In this document: positions 1 to 7,951 of the stretch, piece after piece
Numbering within the stretch: the first letter of the stretch is position 1
How the letters are laid out: each line of letters opens with the position of its first letter
DNA from: Streptomyces sp. NBC_00358
GTDB lineage: Bacteria > Actinomycetota > Actinomycetes > Streptomycetales > Streptomycetaceae
Reading direction: 5' to 3'
Assembly (NCBI RefSeq): GCF_036099295.1
Contig: NZ_CP107976.1
Coordinates: forward strand, 2,666,001-2,730,000
Length of the DNA: 64,000 bases
Notes under the pieces: generated by a model
Seen by the model: the letters and a program-made list of their open reading frames with translations, nothing else
What the model was told of the DNA's origin: nothing
The model's database searches: none
Program-made: the position numbers and the translations under genes

Positions 1-258
1 ACGGCCTGATCCTCTTCATGGACGAGCTGATCCTGTGGCTCGCCACCCTCATCCACGACCCGAAGTTCGTGGCTCGGGAAGCCGGCAAGATCACCAACTT
101 CGTGGAGGGCGGCGACGCCCGCCGTGCCGTGCCGGTGATCTCGTTCATCGCCCGCCAACGTGACCTGCGCGAGCTGGTCGGCGCGGAGGTGTCGGGGGCG
201 GCCGAGTCGTCCATCCAGGACACCCTCAGCCTGGCCTCCGGCCGGTTGTCGCGGCTGG
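1..258 (+). pseudogene. pglY: Fragment of a PglY-like BREX ATPase (truncated at both ends)
   Basis: The reading frame is open from the window edge and encodes a hydrophobic strand ending in [10 protein letters not shown], a Walker B-type motif, followed by [16 protein letters not shown]. That combination is characteristic of the DUF6079/PglY family, the large P-loop ATPase of type 2 BREX (Pgl) phage defence. Full-length family members exceed 1,000 residues, whereas only about 85 recognisable residues remain. Homology stops near base 255 and the sequence then continues in another frame with a different protein family, so the gene ends at a deletion junction. The 5' part lies outside the window and may or may not be intact. 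The fragment cannot be functional as it stands. The family assignment is from recalled motifs and is inference. Confidence 0.65.
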
Positions 259-1244
259 GTCGAACCGGTCGTCCCACCACCCGAACCGCGCCACCTCGTC
301 GCGCAGCAACTACTGGCCGCCACGCTTCAAGAACACAAACTGGGCGACCAGATGTGGCCCGAGCAGTGGAACGGACTGGCGCCCTTTGACCGGTCAGCCG
401 CTCCGATCCTGCGTCATCTGACCGACCAGGGCTTCCTGGACACCGACGGAGGCATGCTGTTCATCGGACCTGAGGCGGAACACCGTTTCGGGCGAAGGCA
501 CTTCATCGAGCTGACCGCGTCGTTCACCGCACCGCCCCAGTTCACCGTCCTGTCCGGGCGCACCGAGATCGGTCGGATGGACCCGTCCGTACTCACCGAG
601 GAACGCCCGGGCCCACGACGCCTGTTGCTGGCCGGCCGCAGTTGGCAGGTGACCTTCATCGACTGGGGGCGGAAAAGGGTCTTCGTCGAACCGGTCGACA
701 GCGGCGGGGTCGCCAAATGGTCCGGGGGACACTCATCGGCCTGTCGTACGCCCTGACCCGTGCGATGCGGGAAATCCTCCTCGGCGCCGATCCGCCAGTG
801 TCTCTCACCCGGCGAGCCGAGGTCTCCCTCCGGGAATGGCGTGACGAGGAGGCGCCGCACCTGGTCGACCCCGGAGGGGCGCTAGTAGCACGGCTGGGCA
901 ACGACGTGCGCTGGTGGACATGGGCGGGCTATCGTGCCAACGCGACGCTCGGCGCGACCCTGTCGTCGATCGCCGACCCGGTGCAGCGCCCGACGGACTG
1001 CTACCTGCGGCTGCGGGAGGATCTGACCCAGGACATGTGGCGCGGCGCCCACGATGCCGCCCGGGCAGCACCATCCCTGGTCCTCCCCGATGTCGACCCT
1101 CGGGCGGTGCGCGGACTGAAGTTCTCGGTGGCACTCCCCCAGCGACTGGCCGTAGCCACGGTGTCGGCGAGGCTCGCCGACTTCGACGGCGCACGCGCTG
1201 CTCTCTCGGAGCCGAAGCGCTTCGTCACCGAGTCTGCGACCTGA
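259..1244 (+). pseudogene. brxHI: Frameshifted 3' remnant of a BrxHI/Lhr-like DNA helicase
   Basis: The C-terminal third of a large Lhr-type superfamily 2 helicase is encoded here in two frames. The first (259 to about 720) contains [14 protein letters not shown] and FTAPPQFTVLSGRTEIGRMD. The second (about 720 to the TGA at 1242-1244) continues with GLSYALTRAMREILLGADPP and VRWWTWAGYRANATL. The switch falls at a run of G around 722-727, so a one-base slip explains it. The helicase motor is missing and the N-terminal side is joined directly to a pglY fragment. BrxHI is the Lhr-like helicase of type 2 BREX and lies downstream of pglY on the same strand in such operons, so one deletion removing the 3' end of pglY, pglZ, brxD and the 5' end of brxHI would give this arrangement. 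The gene is broken at both ends of its history. A solitary Lhr helicase is the alternative. Confidence 0.65.
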
Positions 1245-1553
1245 ACGGCTCACTCCGCAGCATCGTTCCGGAAAGATCGGGTGTTGCCCGCCGGGTGAGG
1301 CAGGTCCTATGGACCTCGCTGGCGGCGACGCCGAGGACCTCGCCCTGTACCAGGAATGGTTCCGGCGGCGCCTGACCGAGTCGCCGAACGATCTGCACAG
1401 CCCCATCCAGGGGATTGGCCACCCGTCGACGACGCCTGAAGATCCGCGTCACCGGCCGACTGCGTCAACGGGCCGGCGAGTGGGCCGGCACCGTCGAACG
1501 GCTCCTCGTACCGCCCGGAACGGCCACACCGCACAGGCCCCCGAACCTGCAGG
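1245..1553. other. Gap with possible decayed coding sequence
   Basis: This 309-base stretch separates the helicase remnant from trmA. Two short plus-strand segments have coding-like third-position GC: about 1309-1410 (reading DLALYQEWFRRRLTESPNDL) and, in another frame, about 1416-1553 (reading IRVTGRLRQRAGEWAGTVER). Neither is recognisable, neither has a convincing start with a ribosome binding site, and the frame change between them suggests decay. They are most simply more debris of the same defence island. No terminator or promoter stands out. Confidence 0.3.
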
Positions 1554-2882
1554 TCAGGCGCTCTTCTTCACCGGTTCCAGGATCACAACGCACTCCACGT
1601 GATGCGTCATCGGGAAAAGATCGAACGCCCGCAGCGTCCGCACCTTGTAGCCGCCGTCGCGGAAGTACGCGATGTCCCGTGCCAGTGCCGCCGGGTCGCA
1701 GGCCACGTAGGCGATCTTTCGTGCGCCCAGCGACGACAGGTGCTCGACCGTCTTCTTGCCGGCGCCCGCGCGGGGCGGGTCCAGGACGATCAGGTCGACG
1801 CCGGTGATCCCGGTGCGCGGGAGGACCGCCTCGACCTTGCCCTGTTCGATGCGGACGCGGTCGAAGCCCGCGAGGTTGTGCCGGGCGTCCTCCACCGCGC
1901 GCTTGCCCGACTCGATGCCGAGGACCGCGCCCTGGTCGCCGATCCGGTCCGCGAGCGCGCCCGCGAAGAGGCCGACGCCGCAGTACAGGTCGAGCGCCAT
2001 GTCGCCCTTGCGCGGCAGCAGACCCTGCATGACCGCCTTGACGAGGGTGTCGGCGGCCATCGGGTGGACCTGCCAGAAGCCGCCGCTGCCGACCCGGTAG
2101 GTGCGGCCGTCGGCGCGCTCGCGCACGAACGCGCGGCCGTGGACGCGGTGGATGCCGCCGTCCTGTTCGGCGACCCGCATCACCGAGACCGGCTTGTCGA
2201 GCTCGACGAGCGGCAGGCGGGCGCCCGGCCGGGGTTCCAGGATCACCATGCGGTCCTGGGAGCCCGTCGCCGCGATCGCCTCAACCGCCTCCATGCCGGA
2301 CCAGTCGCGCTCCTCGATGCCGAGTTCGGTGACACCCGGGGCGGCGATCATGCAGCGCTCGACGGGCTCGACGTCGTGCGAGCGGTGGCGGCGCAGTCCG
2401 GCGTTGCCGTCCGGGTCGACCGCGTACTGCACGCGGGTGCGCCAGGCCGGAACCTCGCCGGCGGGCAGCTTGTCGCCCTCGGCGGGCATCACCGTGCCGT
2501 CCCAGCCGGCCTCCTCGGGCGTGAGGCCCGCGAGGCGCTGCAACTGCTCCGCGATGACCTCGCCCTTGAGACGGCGCTGCGCTCCGGGCTTGGCGTGCTG
2601 CCAGTCGCAGCCGCCGCAGCGGCCGGGGCCCGCGTACGGGCAGGGCGCCTCGACACGGTCCTTGGACGCGTCGATGATCCGTACGGCGTCGGCGCGCAGG
2701 AATCGCGCGCCCTCCTCGCCCTCCGTGACCCGGGCGACGACGCGCTCACCGGGCAGCGCGTGCCGGACGAAGAGGACCTGGCCCTCGTCCGTCCGGGCGA
2801 TGCAGTGCCCGCCGTGCGCCACAGGGCCGATCTCGACCTCGTACTCGTCCCCCACCAGCGACTTCTTCGGTTCTGCCTGCAT
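1554..2882 (-). CDS. TrmA/RumA-family RNA (uracil-5-)-methyltransferase
   Basis: This 442-residue enzyme transfers a methyl group from S-adenosylmethionine to C5 of a uridine in rRNA or tRNA. A TRAM RNA-binding domain occupies about residues 9-70. Next comes a cysteine cluster (C81, C89, C92, in CPYAGPGRCGGCDWQH) of the type that holds a [4Fe-4S] centre in RumA/RlmD. The Rossmann methyltransferase domain carries ALDLYCGVGLFAG for cofactor binding, the LDPPRAGAG loop, and YVACDPAALARD, which supplies the catalytic cysteine. The ATG at 2882 is chosen because GGAG precedes it and the TRAM domain follows directly; the frame stays open 14 codons further upstream without a better site. It is read away from the KimA-like gene after a 333-base gap. 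Family membership is certain; whether the target is rRNA or tRNA cannot be read from sequence. Confidence 0.9.
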   Translation of the reverse strand: MQAEPKKSLVGDEYEVEIGPVAHGGHCIARTDEGQVLFVRHALPGERVVARVTEGEEGARFLRADAVRIIDASKDRVEAPCPYAGPGRCGGCDWQHAKPGAQRRLKGEVIAEQLQRLAGLTPEEAGWDGTVMPAEGDKLPAGEVPAWRTRVQYAVDPDGNAGLRRHRSHDVEPVERCMIAAPGVTELGIEERDWSGMEAVEAIAATGSQDRMVILEPRPGARLPLVELDKPVSVMRVAEQDGGIHRVHGRAFVRERADGRTYRVGSGGFWQVHPMAADTLVKAVMQGLLPRKGDMALDLYCGVGLFAGALADRIGDQGAVLGIESGKRAVEDARHNLAGFDRVRIEQGKVEAVLPRTGITGVDLIVLDPPRAGAGKKTVEHLSSLGARKIAYVACDPAALARDIAYFRDGGYKVRTLRAFDLFPMTHHVECVVILEPVKKSA

Positions 2883-3215
2883 GGTGGGGTGACTCCAGAT
2901 GAGAAGGGGGAAACGGCGGGACAACAGCCCACCAGTCTACGTGCTTCCGGCGTGCTTCCCGCGCCCGTCGATTCCCCGGGCCGAGTCCGTCGGCCACGGA
3001 TCCCCCGGGCCGGCCCGGCTCCTTCGACGGCCGGTCCTCCGGGCTCAGACCCTTCGGCCGCCGACTCGCGGCGCCCACGTACGTGTAGGACCGTGTCCCC
3101 TTCGGCCCCGGTTCCCCGGGCCCGGCGGTGTCGACCTCCGGTCCCGGCTCCTCGGCGGCCGGTTCCCCGGACCCGGCTGCGCCGTCCGCTGGTGCTTCTC
3201 GTTCTTCGGGTTCTT
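2883..3215. other. GC-rich gap downstream of the K+ permease
   Basis: No gene is called in these 333 bases. They contain near-duplicate GC-rich blocks (GGTTCCCCGGGCCCGG near 3110 and GGTTCCCCGGACCCGG near 3162). One minus-strand frame stays open from about 3270 to 2890 and reads as an acidic, proline/glycine-rich tail; it could be a C-terminal extension of the permease lost by frameshift, but no homology supports that. No factor-independent terminator is obvious. Confidence 0.35.
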
Positions 3216-5303
3216 CTAGTTCTTCGGCGTGGGCTCCTTCGGCCGCTCGTGGGCCGGTCCGCGGCGCACCGCACCCGGCGCGCTCCAGTCCTGCCGCTTG
3301 CGGGCCCGGAGCTTGGCGGCCTCGGAGGACTCCAGCTGGTAGGGCACGGAGGTCACCATGACGCCCGGCGTGAACAGCAGCCGGCCCTTGAGGCGCAGGG
3401 CACTCTGGTTGTGCAGCAGGTGCTCGTACCAGTGGCCGACCACGTACTCGGGGATGATCACGGAGACCGCGTCGCGCGGCGACTCCTTGCGCAGGCCCTT
3501 CACGTACTCGATGACCGGCCGGGTGATCTCGCGGTAGGGCGAGTCGAGGACCTTCAGCGGTACGTCGATGCCGCGCCGCTCCCATTCGTCGCGCAGGGTC
3601 TTGGTCTCGGCCGGGTCCACGTTGACGCTGAGCGCTTCGAGGGTGTCGGAGCGCAGCAGCTTGGCGTACGCGAGGGCGCGCAGCGCGGGGCGGTGGATCT
3701 TGGAGACCAGTACGACGGAGTGGACGCGGGAGGGGCGCACGCTGTCGTCGGACGGTCCCTCGGGAGCGGCCAGCTCCTCGGAGACCCGGTCGTAGTGCTT
3801 ACGGATCGCGGTCATCGTCGCGTAGAAGATCACCATGCCGAGCAGCGCGACCCAGGCGCCGTGCGTGAACTTGGTGACGAGGACGACGACCAGGACCAGC
3901 CCGGTGAAGAAGGCGCCGAAGGTGTTGATCGCCCGGGAGCGGACCATGTGGCGCCGCTTGTTCTGGTCGGTCTCGGTGGCCAGGTGGCGGTTCCAGTGGC
4001 GGACCATGCCGGTCTGGCTGAGAGTGAAGGAGACGAAGACGCCGACGATGTAGAGCTGGATCAGACGCGTCGAGTCGGCCCCGTAGATGATGACGAGCAT
4101 GCTCGCGGCGCCGGCCAGGAGGACGATGCCGTTCGAGAAGGCCAGGCGGTCGCCGCGGGTGTGGAGCTGGCGCGGCAGGTAGCGGTCCTGGGCGAGGATC
4201 GAGCCGAGCAGCGGGAAGCCGTTGTACGCGGTGTTCGCGGCCAGGAAGAGGACGAGCGCGGTGGCGGCGGCCAGCACGATGAACAGGAAGCTGTCCTTGC
4301 CGAACACGGCCTCGGCCACCTGGGAGATCACCGGGTTCTGGACGTAGCCGGAGCCGACCGCCACGCCGTTGTGGATCAGGTCCGTGGCGGGGTTCTCCGC
4401 CATGCGCACCTTGGTGGTCATGGCCAGGACGATGATGCCGCAGAACATGGTGACGGCGAGCAGGCCCATCGCCGCCAGCGTGGTCGCGGCGTTCTTCGAC
4501 TTCGGCTTGCGGAACGCGGGGACGCCGTTGGAGATCGCCTCGACGCCGGTGAGCGCCGCACAGCCGGACGAGAAGGCGCGCAGCAGCAGGAAGACGAGGG
4601 CGAAGCCCGCGAGGCCCTGGTGCTCGGCCTTGATGTGGTACTCGGCGGTCGGCGCGTGCATGGTGTCGCCGAGTACGAGTCCGCGGAAGGCGCCCCAGGC
4701 GATCATGATGAAGACGCCCGCGACGAAGACGTACGTCGGGATCGCGAAGAGCTTTCCGGACTCCTTGACTCCGCGCAGGTTCATCAGCGTGAGGAGCACG
4801 ATGACGGCGACCGCGCAGGCCACCTTGTGCTCCACCACGAAGGGAACCGCCGAGCCGAGGTTCTCGATGCCGGAGGCGATGGAGACGGCGACGGTGAGGA
4901 CGTAGTCGACGAGCAGCGCGCTGGCGACGGTGAGGCCGGCCCGCGGACCGAGGTTGGTGGTGGCGACCTCGTAGTCGCCGCCGCCGCTCGGGTACGCGTG
5001 CACGTTCTGGCGGTAGGACGCGACCACCGTGAACATCAGCACGACGACCGCGAGCGCGATCCAGGGGCTGAAGTGGTAGGCCGACACGCCCGCGATGGAA
5101 AGGACCAGCAGAACTTCGCCGGGCGCGTACGCCACGGAGGAGAGCGGGTCGGACGCGAAGACGGGAAGGGCGATGCGCTTCGGCAGAAGCGTTTCGCCCA
5201 GCCGGTCGCTGCGCAGCGCGCGTCCGATGAGGATCCGCTTGGGCACGTCGGTCAGTTTGGACACAACAGGGAATCGTAAGGGTTCGAACTGGCAGTCGCC
5301 CAC
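3216..5303 (-). CDS. KimA-type potassium:proton symporter (APC superfamily)
   Basis: This inner-membrane permease of up to 695 residues has about 12 helices and a soluble C-terminal domain of roughly 150 residues. Residues that form the K+ site in Bacillus KimA all occur here with a constant offset of 16: D52 and Y59 in FASDPLSSVAYAPGE, and D133 and Y134 in LLVDYVLTVAVS. The blocks LAANTAYNGFP and GVFVSFTLSQTGM match the same protein, as does LLHNQSALRL in the cytoplasmic domain. Generic annotation would call it an amino-acid permease, but high-affinity K+ import is the better inference. The GTG at 5303 follows a GAAGGGGG ribosome site; a GTG at 5264 is the alternative. It is divergent from a small membrane protein and two TrkA proteins. 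KimA activity is inhibited by c-di-AMP in Firmicutes; whether that holds here is unknown. Confidence 0.75.
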   Translation of the reverse strand: MGDCQFEPLRFPVVSKLTDVPKRILIGRALRSDRLGETLLPKRIALPVFASDPLSSVAYAPGEVLLVLSIAGVSAYHFSPWIALAVVVLMFTVVASYRQNVHAYPSGGGDYEVATTNLGPRAGLTVASALLVDYVLTVAVSIASGIENLGSAVPFVVEHKVACAVAVIVLLTLMNLRGVKESGKLFAIPTYVFVAGVFIMIAWGAFRGLVLGDTMHAPTAEYHIKAEHQGLAGFALVFLLLRAFSSGCAALTGVEAISNGVPAFRKPKSKNAATTLAAMGLLAVTMFCGIIVLAMTTKVRMAENPATDLIHNGVAVGSGYVQNPVISQVAEAVFGKDSFLFIVLAAATALVLFLAANTAYNGFPLLGSILAQDRYLPRQLHTRGDRLAFSNGIVLLAGAASMLVIIYGADSTRLIQLYIVGVFVSFTLSQTGMVRHWNRHLATETDQNKRRHMVRSRAINTFGAFFTGLVLVVVLVTKFTHGAWVALLGMVIFYATMTAIRKHYDRVSEELAAPEGPSDDSVRPSRVHSVVLVSKIHRPALRALAYAKLLRSDTLEALSVNVDPAETKTLRDEWERRGIDVPLKVLDSPYREITRPVIEYVKGLRKESPRDAVSVIIPEYVVGHWYEHLLHNQSALRLKGRLLFTPGVMVTSVPYQLESSEAAKLRARKRQDWSAPGAVRRGPAHERPKEPTPKN

Positions 5304-5435
5304 CCGCCGTCCCCCTTCGGCCCGTCATCTGCTCTCCGGGTGAAAACGGGACGGGTTCCGGCTGCGGATTCCGTGGGCCCGGAGGTCCCCGTGTCTCCAT
5401 GGCAGAACCCGGACCCCGACCGCCCTGGAGGACCC

Positions 5436-5531
5436 ATGCACCTGACCGCGGAGCTCATCGGCGCGGCTCTCGGACTGACCGGCCTCGGAATCCTGACCCT
5501 CGTGAGTGTTCGCAGCATCACACGGCGCTGA
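5436..5531 (+). CDS. 31-residue single-helix membrane protein
   Basis: An ATG at 5436 sits five bases behind a clean CTGGAGGA ribosome binding site and opens a 31-residue frame: a short polar start, a hydrophobic stretch of about 20 residues (LIGAALGLTGLGILTLVSV), then a positively charged RSITRR end. This predicts one transmembrane helix with the C-terminus inside. It lies in the divergent region between the KimA-like gene and the first trkA, 156 bases upstream of the latter and on the same strand. I do not recognise a family. Size and topology resemble KdpF-like subunits that stabilise K+ pumps, and the neighbours make a small accessory subunit of a cation transporter plausible, but that is inference from context. 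Confidence 0.5.
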   Translation: MHLTAELIGAALGLTGLGILTLVSVRSITRR

Positions 5532-5687
5532 GGCCTGCGTTCACCGCCGTTCCCGGCCCGTTCCGCGAAAAACCGCAGACGAACCTGCGCAAGGGTGCCC
5601 CCGGCCGACCGTGCGTGTGTAGCTTGGGCGGCGGTCTGAGACCCTGTTTAGCCTGAGCCGTAACCATTCACATGCGGAAGGACGGTC

Positions 5688-6359
5688 GTGCACATCGTCA
5701 TCATGGGCTGCGGAAGAGTGGGTTCCGCGCTTGCCCAGAACCTGGAGCAACAGGGGCACACGGTCGCCGTGATCGACCAGGACCCCACCGCCTTCCGGCG
5801 GCTGGGCTCCGGGTTCGGCGGCCGTCGTGTCACCGGGGTCGGCTTCGACCAGGACACCCTGCGTGAGGCGGGGATCGAGGAGGCGGGCGCGTTCGCGGCG
5901 GTCTCCAGCGGTGACAACTCGAACATCATCGCCGCCCGGGTGGCCCGCGAGATGTTCGGCATCGAGAACGTGGCGGCACGCATCTACGATCCGCGCCGGG
6001 CCGAGGTCTACCAGCGTCTCGGCATTCCGACCGTCGCCACCGTCCGCTGGACAGCCGACCAGATGCTCCGCCGGCTGCTGCCCTCGGGCGCCGAGCCGCT
6101 GTGGCGCGACCCCACGGGCGGTGTGCAGCTCGCCGAGGTGCACACCTCCGTCGCATGGGTGGGCCACAAGATCAGCCGCCTCCAGGACGAGACGGGCGTG
6201 CGTGTCGCCTTCCTCACCCGGCTGGGTGAGGCGGTTCTGCCCACCTCTCAGACGGTGCTGCAGGAGGGCGACCTGGTGCACGTCATGATGCGCACCGACG
6301 AGGTGGACAAGGTCGAGGCGGCGTTCGCCAAGGGCCCTGAGGAAGAGGCGGGTCACTGA
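5688..6359 (+). CDS. trkA: TrkA/RCK-type potassium transport regulator (first of pair)
   Basis: This is a cytoplasmic, nucleotide-binding regulatory subunit of K+ channels or transporters. It has 223 residues. An N-terminal RCK_N Rossmann fold opens with MGCGRVGSALAQNL (GxGxxG) and an acidic residue at the end of strand 2 (VIDQD) that selects NAD(H). A TrkA_C/RCK_C domain occupies about residues 135-215. RCK_C domains are c-di-AMP receptors in several Gram-positives. The GTG start at 5688 has GGAAGG seven bases upstream. Its stop overlaps the start of a second TrkA by one base (TGATG), so the two are translationally coupled and probably form a heteromer. No membrane TrkH/KtrB partner follows; the divergent KimA-like permease is the nearest transporter. 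Confidence 0.88.
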   Translation: MHIVIMGCGRVGSALAQNLEQQGHTVAVIDQDPTAFRRLGSGFGGRRVTGVGFDQDTLREAGIEEAGAFAAVSSGDNSNIIAARVAREMFGIENVAARIYDPRRAEVYQRLGIPTVATVRWTADQMLRRLLPSGAEPLWRDPTGGVQLAEVHTSVAWVGHKISRLQDETGVRVAFLTRLGEAVLPTSQTVLQEGDLVHVMMRTDEVDKVEAAFAKGPEEEAGH

Positions 6360-7039
6360 TGAGAGTCGCCATTGCCGGTGCCGGTGCCGTGGGCCGCTCG
6401 ATCGCGGGCGAACTGCTGGAGAACGGCCACGAGATCCTGCTGATCGACAAGGCGCCGACCGCGATCTCGGTCGAGCGCGTGCCGCAGGCGGAGTGGCTGC
6501 TGGCCGACGCCTGCGAGATCACCTCCCTGGACGAGGCCGCGTTGCAGCGCTGCAACGTGGTCATCGCGGCCACGGGGGACGACAAGGTCAACCTCGTGGT
6601 CTCGCTGCTCGCGAAGACCGAGTACGGAGTCCCGCGCGTCGTCGCCCGCGTGAACAACCCGAAGAACGAGTGGCTGTTCAACGAGTCCTGGGGCGTGGAC
6701 GTCGCCGTCTCCACCCCGCGCCTGATGTCGGCCCTCGTCGAGGAGGCCGTGAGCGTCGGCGACCTGGTGCGCCTGCTCCGCTTCAGCCACGGTGACGCCA
6801 ACCTGGTCGAGCTGACCCTGCCGCCGGAGTCCGCCCTGGCCGGCACCACCGTCGGCGACGTCGCGTGGCCGGAGGACACCTCGCTGGTGACCATCATCCG
6901 CGGCACCCGCGTCCTGACCCCCTCCCGGGAGGATTCCCTGGAGGCGGGCGACGAGCTCCTCTTCGTGGCCGCCCAGGCCCGTGAGGAGCAGCTGGAGGAC
7001 CTGCTGTCGGTGCGCCGCGACACGAACGCGACGAGCTAG
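6359..7039 (+). CDS. trkA: TrkA/RCK-type potassium transport regulator (second of pair)
   Basis: The second RCK subunit has 226 residues. Its N-terminal fold begins IAGAGAVGRSIAGELL, with LLIDKAP ending strand 2, and an RCK_C domain with the family pattern SALAGTTVGDVAWPEDTSLVTIIRG follows. It is coupled to the upstream copy through TGATG and ends before a strong bidirectional hairpin at 7099-7151. Similarity to the first copy is at fold level rather than near-identity, so this is an old paralogous pair. It presumably binds NAD(H)/NADPH or a cyclic dinucleotide and gates a K+ conduit. The conduit is not encoded beside it on the same strand, so the partner must be the divergent permease or lie elsewhere. 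Confidence 0.88.
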   Translation: MRVAIAGAGAVGRSIAGELLENGHEILLIDKAPTAISVERVPQAEWLLADACEITSLDEAALQRCNVVIAATGDDKVNLVVSLLAKTEYGVPRVVARVNNPKNEWLFNESWGVDVAVSTPRLMSALVEEAVSVGDLVRLLRFSHGDANLVELTLPPESALAGTTVGDVAWPEDTSLVTIIRGTRVLTPSREDSLEAGDELLFVAAQAREEQLEDLLSVRRDTNATS

Positions 7040-7098
7040 CCGTTCCCCTGCCCGTCGGCGGTACGACGTCCCGCCGACGGGAGGACGCCCCACGCGGT

Positions 7099-7151
7099 GG
7101 TACGACGATGGGGGCGCCCGGAGATTCTCCGGGCGCCCCCATCGTCGTACC
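7099..7151. terminator. Bidirectional terminator, 26-bp perfect stem
   Basis: A perfect inverted repeat of 26 bases on each side of a single central T (7125) starts GGTACGACGATGGGGGCGCC and ends in its exact complement. It lies between the plus-strand trkA pair and the minus-strand DUF3159 gene, where a shared terminator is expected. Confidence 0.85.
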
Positions 7152-7180
7152 GAAAGCCTTGTGCCTCCCGGCGGTGCCGG

Positions 7181-7948
7181 TTACGCCTCGCGGCGGTGCC
7201 GGGCCGGGGCGGCGGTCTCGCCGCGTTCCTGTGCGAGAGCGGCCTTGCGCTCCTTCTCCGCCTGCTCCTCGGCCTCCATCTCCGCGAACACGTCGATGGG
7301 CGGCGGCGCCTTGGCCAGGAAGACCCAGGTGAGCCAGACGGCGAGCAGGAACGGCGGGATCTTCAGGGCGATCAGGACCCAGCCGAACTGAGTGGTGCCG
7401 CCCCACCAGTAGAGCGGGAAGAGCACCGCGCACTTGGCGAGCAGGATCAGGCCCCAGGCCCAACTGGCCTTCGTGTACGCCTTCTTCCGGCCGGGGTTGC
7501 GGGTGCGCCAGGAGAGGTTCTCCTTGAAGACCGGGCCGAGCATCAGGCCGATCAGCGGCACGCCCACGAGGGTCGTGACGATGTAGGCGACGGCGAGCCC
7601 GAGCGTGTAGAGCATGCCGGGCAGGTAGAAGTCCTTCGCGTTGCCCGTCATCATCGCGAAGACCACGCCGAAGGCGACGCCGAAGACACCGCTGAAGGCG
7701 TGCTTCACGGTGTCGCGCCGCACCAGGCGGACCGCGACGAGCAGCAGGGACACGGCGAGGGCCGCGATCGCCGACCAGTGCAGGTCCTTGTTGATCGTGA
7801 AGATGGTGACGAAGAGCAGGCCAGGCACCACCGTTTCGACCATGCCCCGCACGCCGCCGAACGCCTCGAAGAGTGCGGCCTCGGTCACCGCCCGCGCATC
7901 CCGCTGGGCGTCCTGGGCGTCTTCGGTCGGCTTGTCGAGCGACGTCAC
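7181..7948 (-). CDS. DUF3159 integral membrane protein
   Basis: This 255-residue protein has five or six predicted helices and a charged, lysine/glutamate/alanine-rich C-terminal tail (EAEEQAEKERKAALAQER). The N-terminal part, including FEAFGGVRGMVETVVPGLLF, and the central LPGMLYTLGLAVAYIVTTLV match the actinobacterial DUF3159 family, whose function is unknown. The GTG at 7948 is preceded by GGGAG. Only three bases separate it from the OB-fold gene upstream, so the two are one operon; that pairing is conserved in actinomycetes as far as I recall. No catalytic motif is visible. Confidence 0.85.
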   Translation of the reverse strand: MTSLDKPTEDAQDAQRDARAVTEAALFEAFGGVRGMVETVVPGLLFVTIFTINKDLHWSAIAALAVSLLLVAVRLVRRDTVKHAFSGVFGVAFGVVFAMMTGNAKDFYLPGMLYTLGLAVAYIVTTLVGVPLIGLMLGPVFKENLSWRTRNPGRKKAYTKASWAWGLILLAKCAVLFPLYWWGGTTQFGWVLIALKIPPFLLAVWLTWVFLAKAPPPIDVFAEMEAEEQAEKERKAALAQERGETAAPARHRREA

Positions 7949-7951
7949 CGG

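Noticed and set aside
1599..5279. A continuous plus-strand open frame of about 1,226 codons
   Set aside because: It is antisense to trmA and the K+ permease, both clearly coding. Its composition (Val/Arg/Asp/Gly-rich, no domain) is the usual mirror of high-GC minus-strand genes.
5304..5435. Possible c-di-AMP riboswitch upstream of the KimA-like gene
   Set aside because: The minus strand contains a fragment like CCGGAACCCGTC, but the other ydaO blocks (GGGGTGAAT, GAGACC) are missing.
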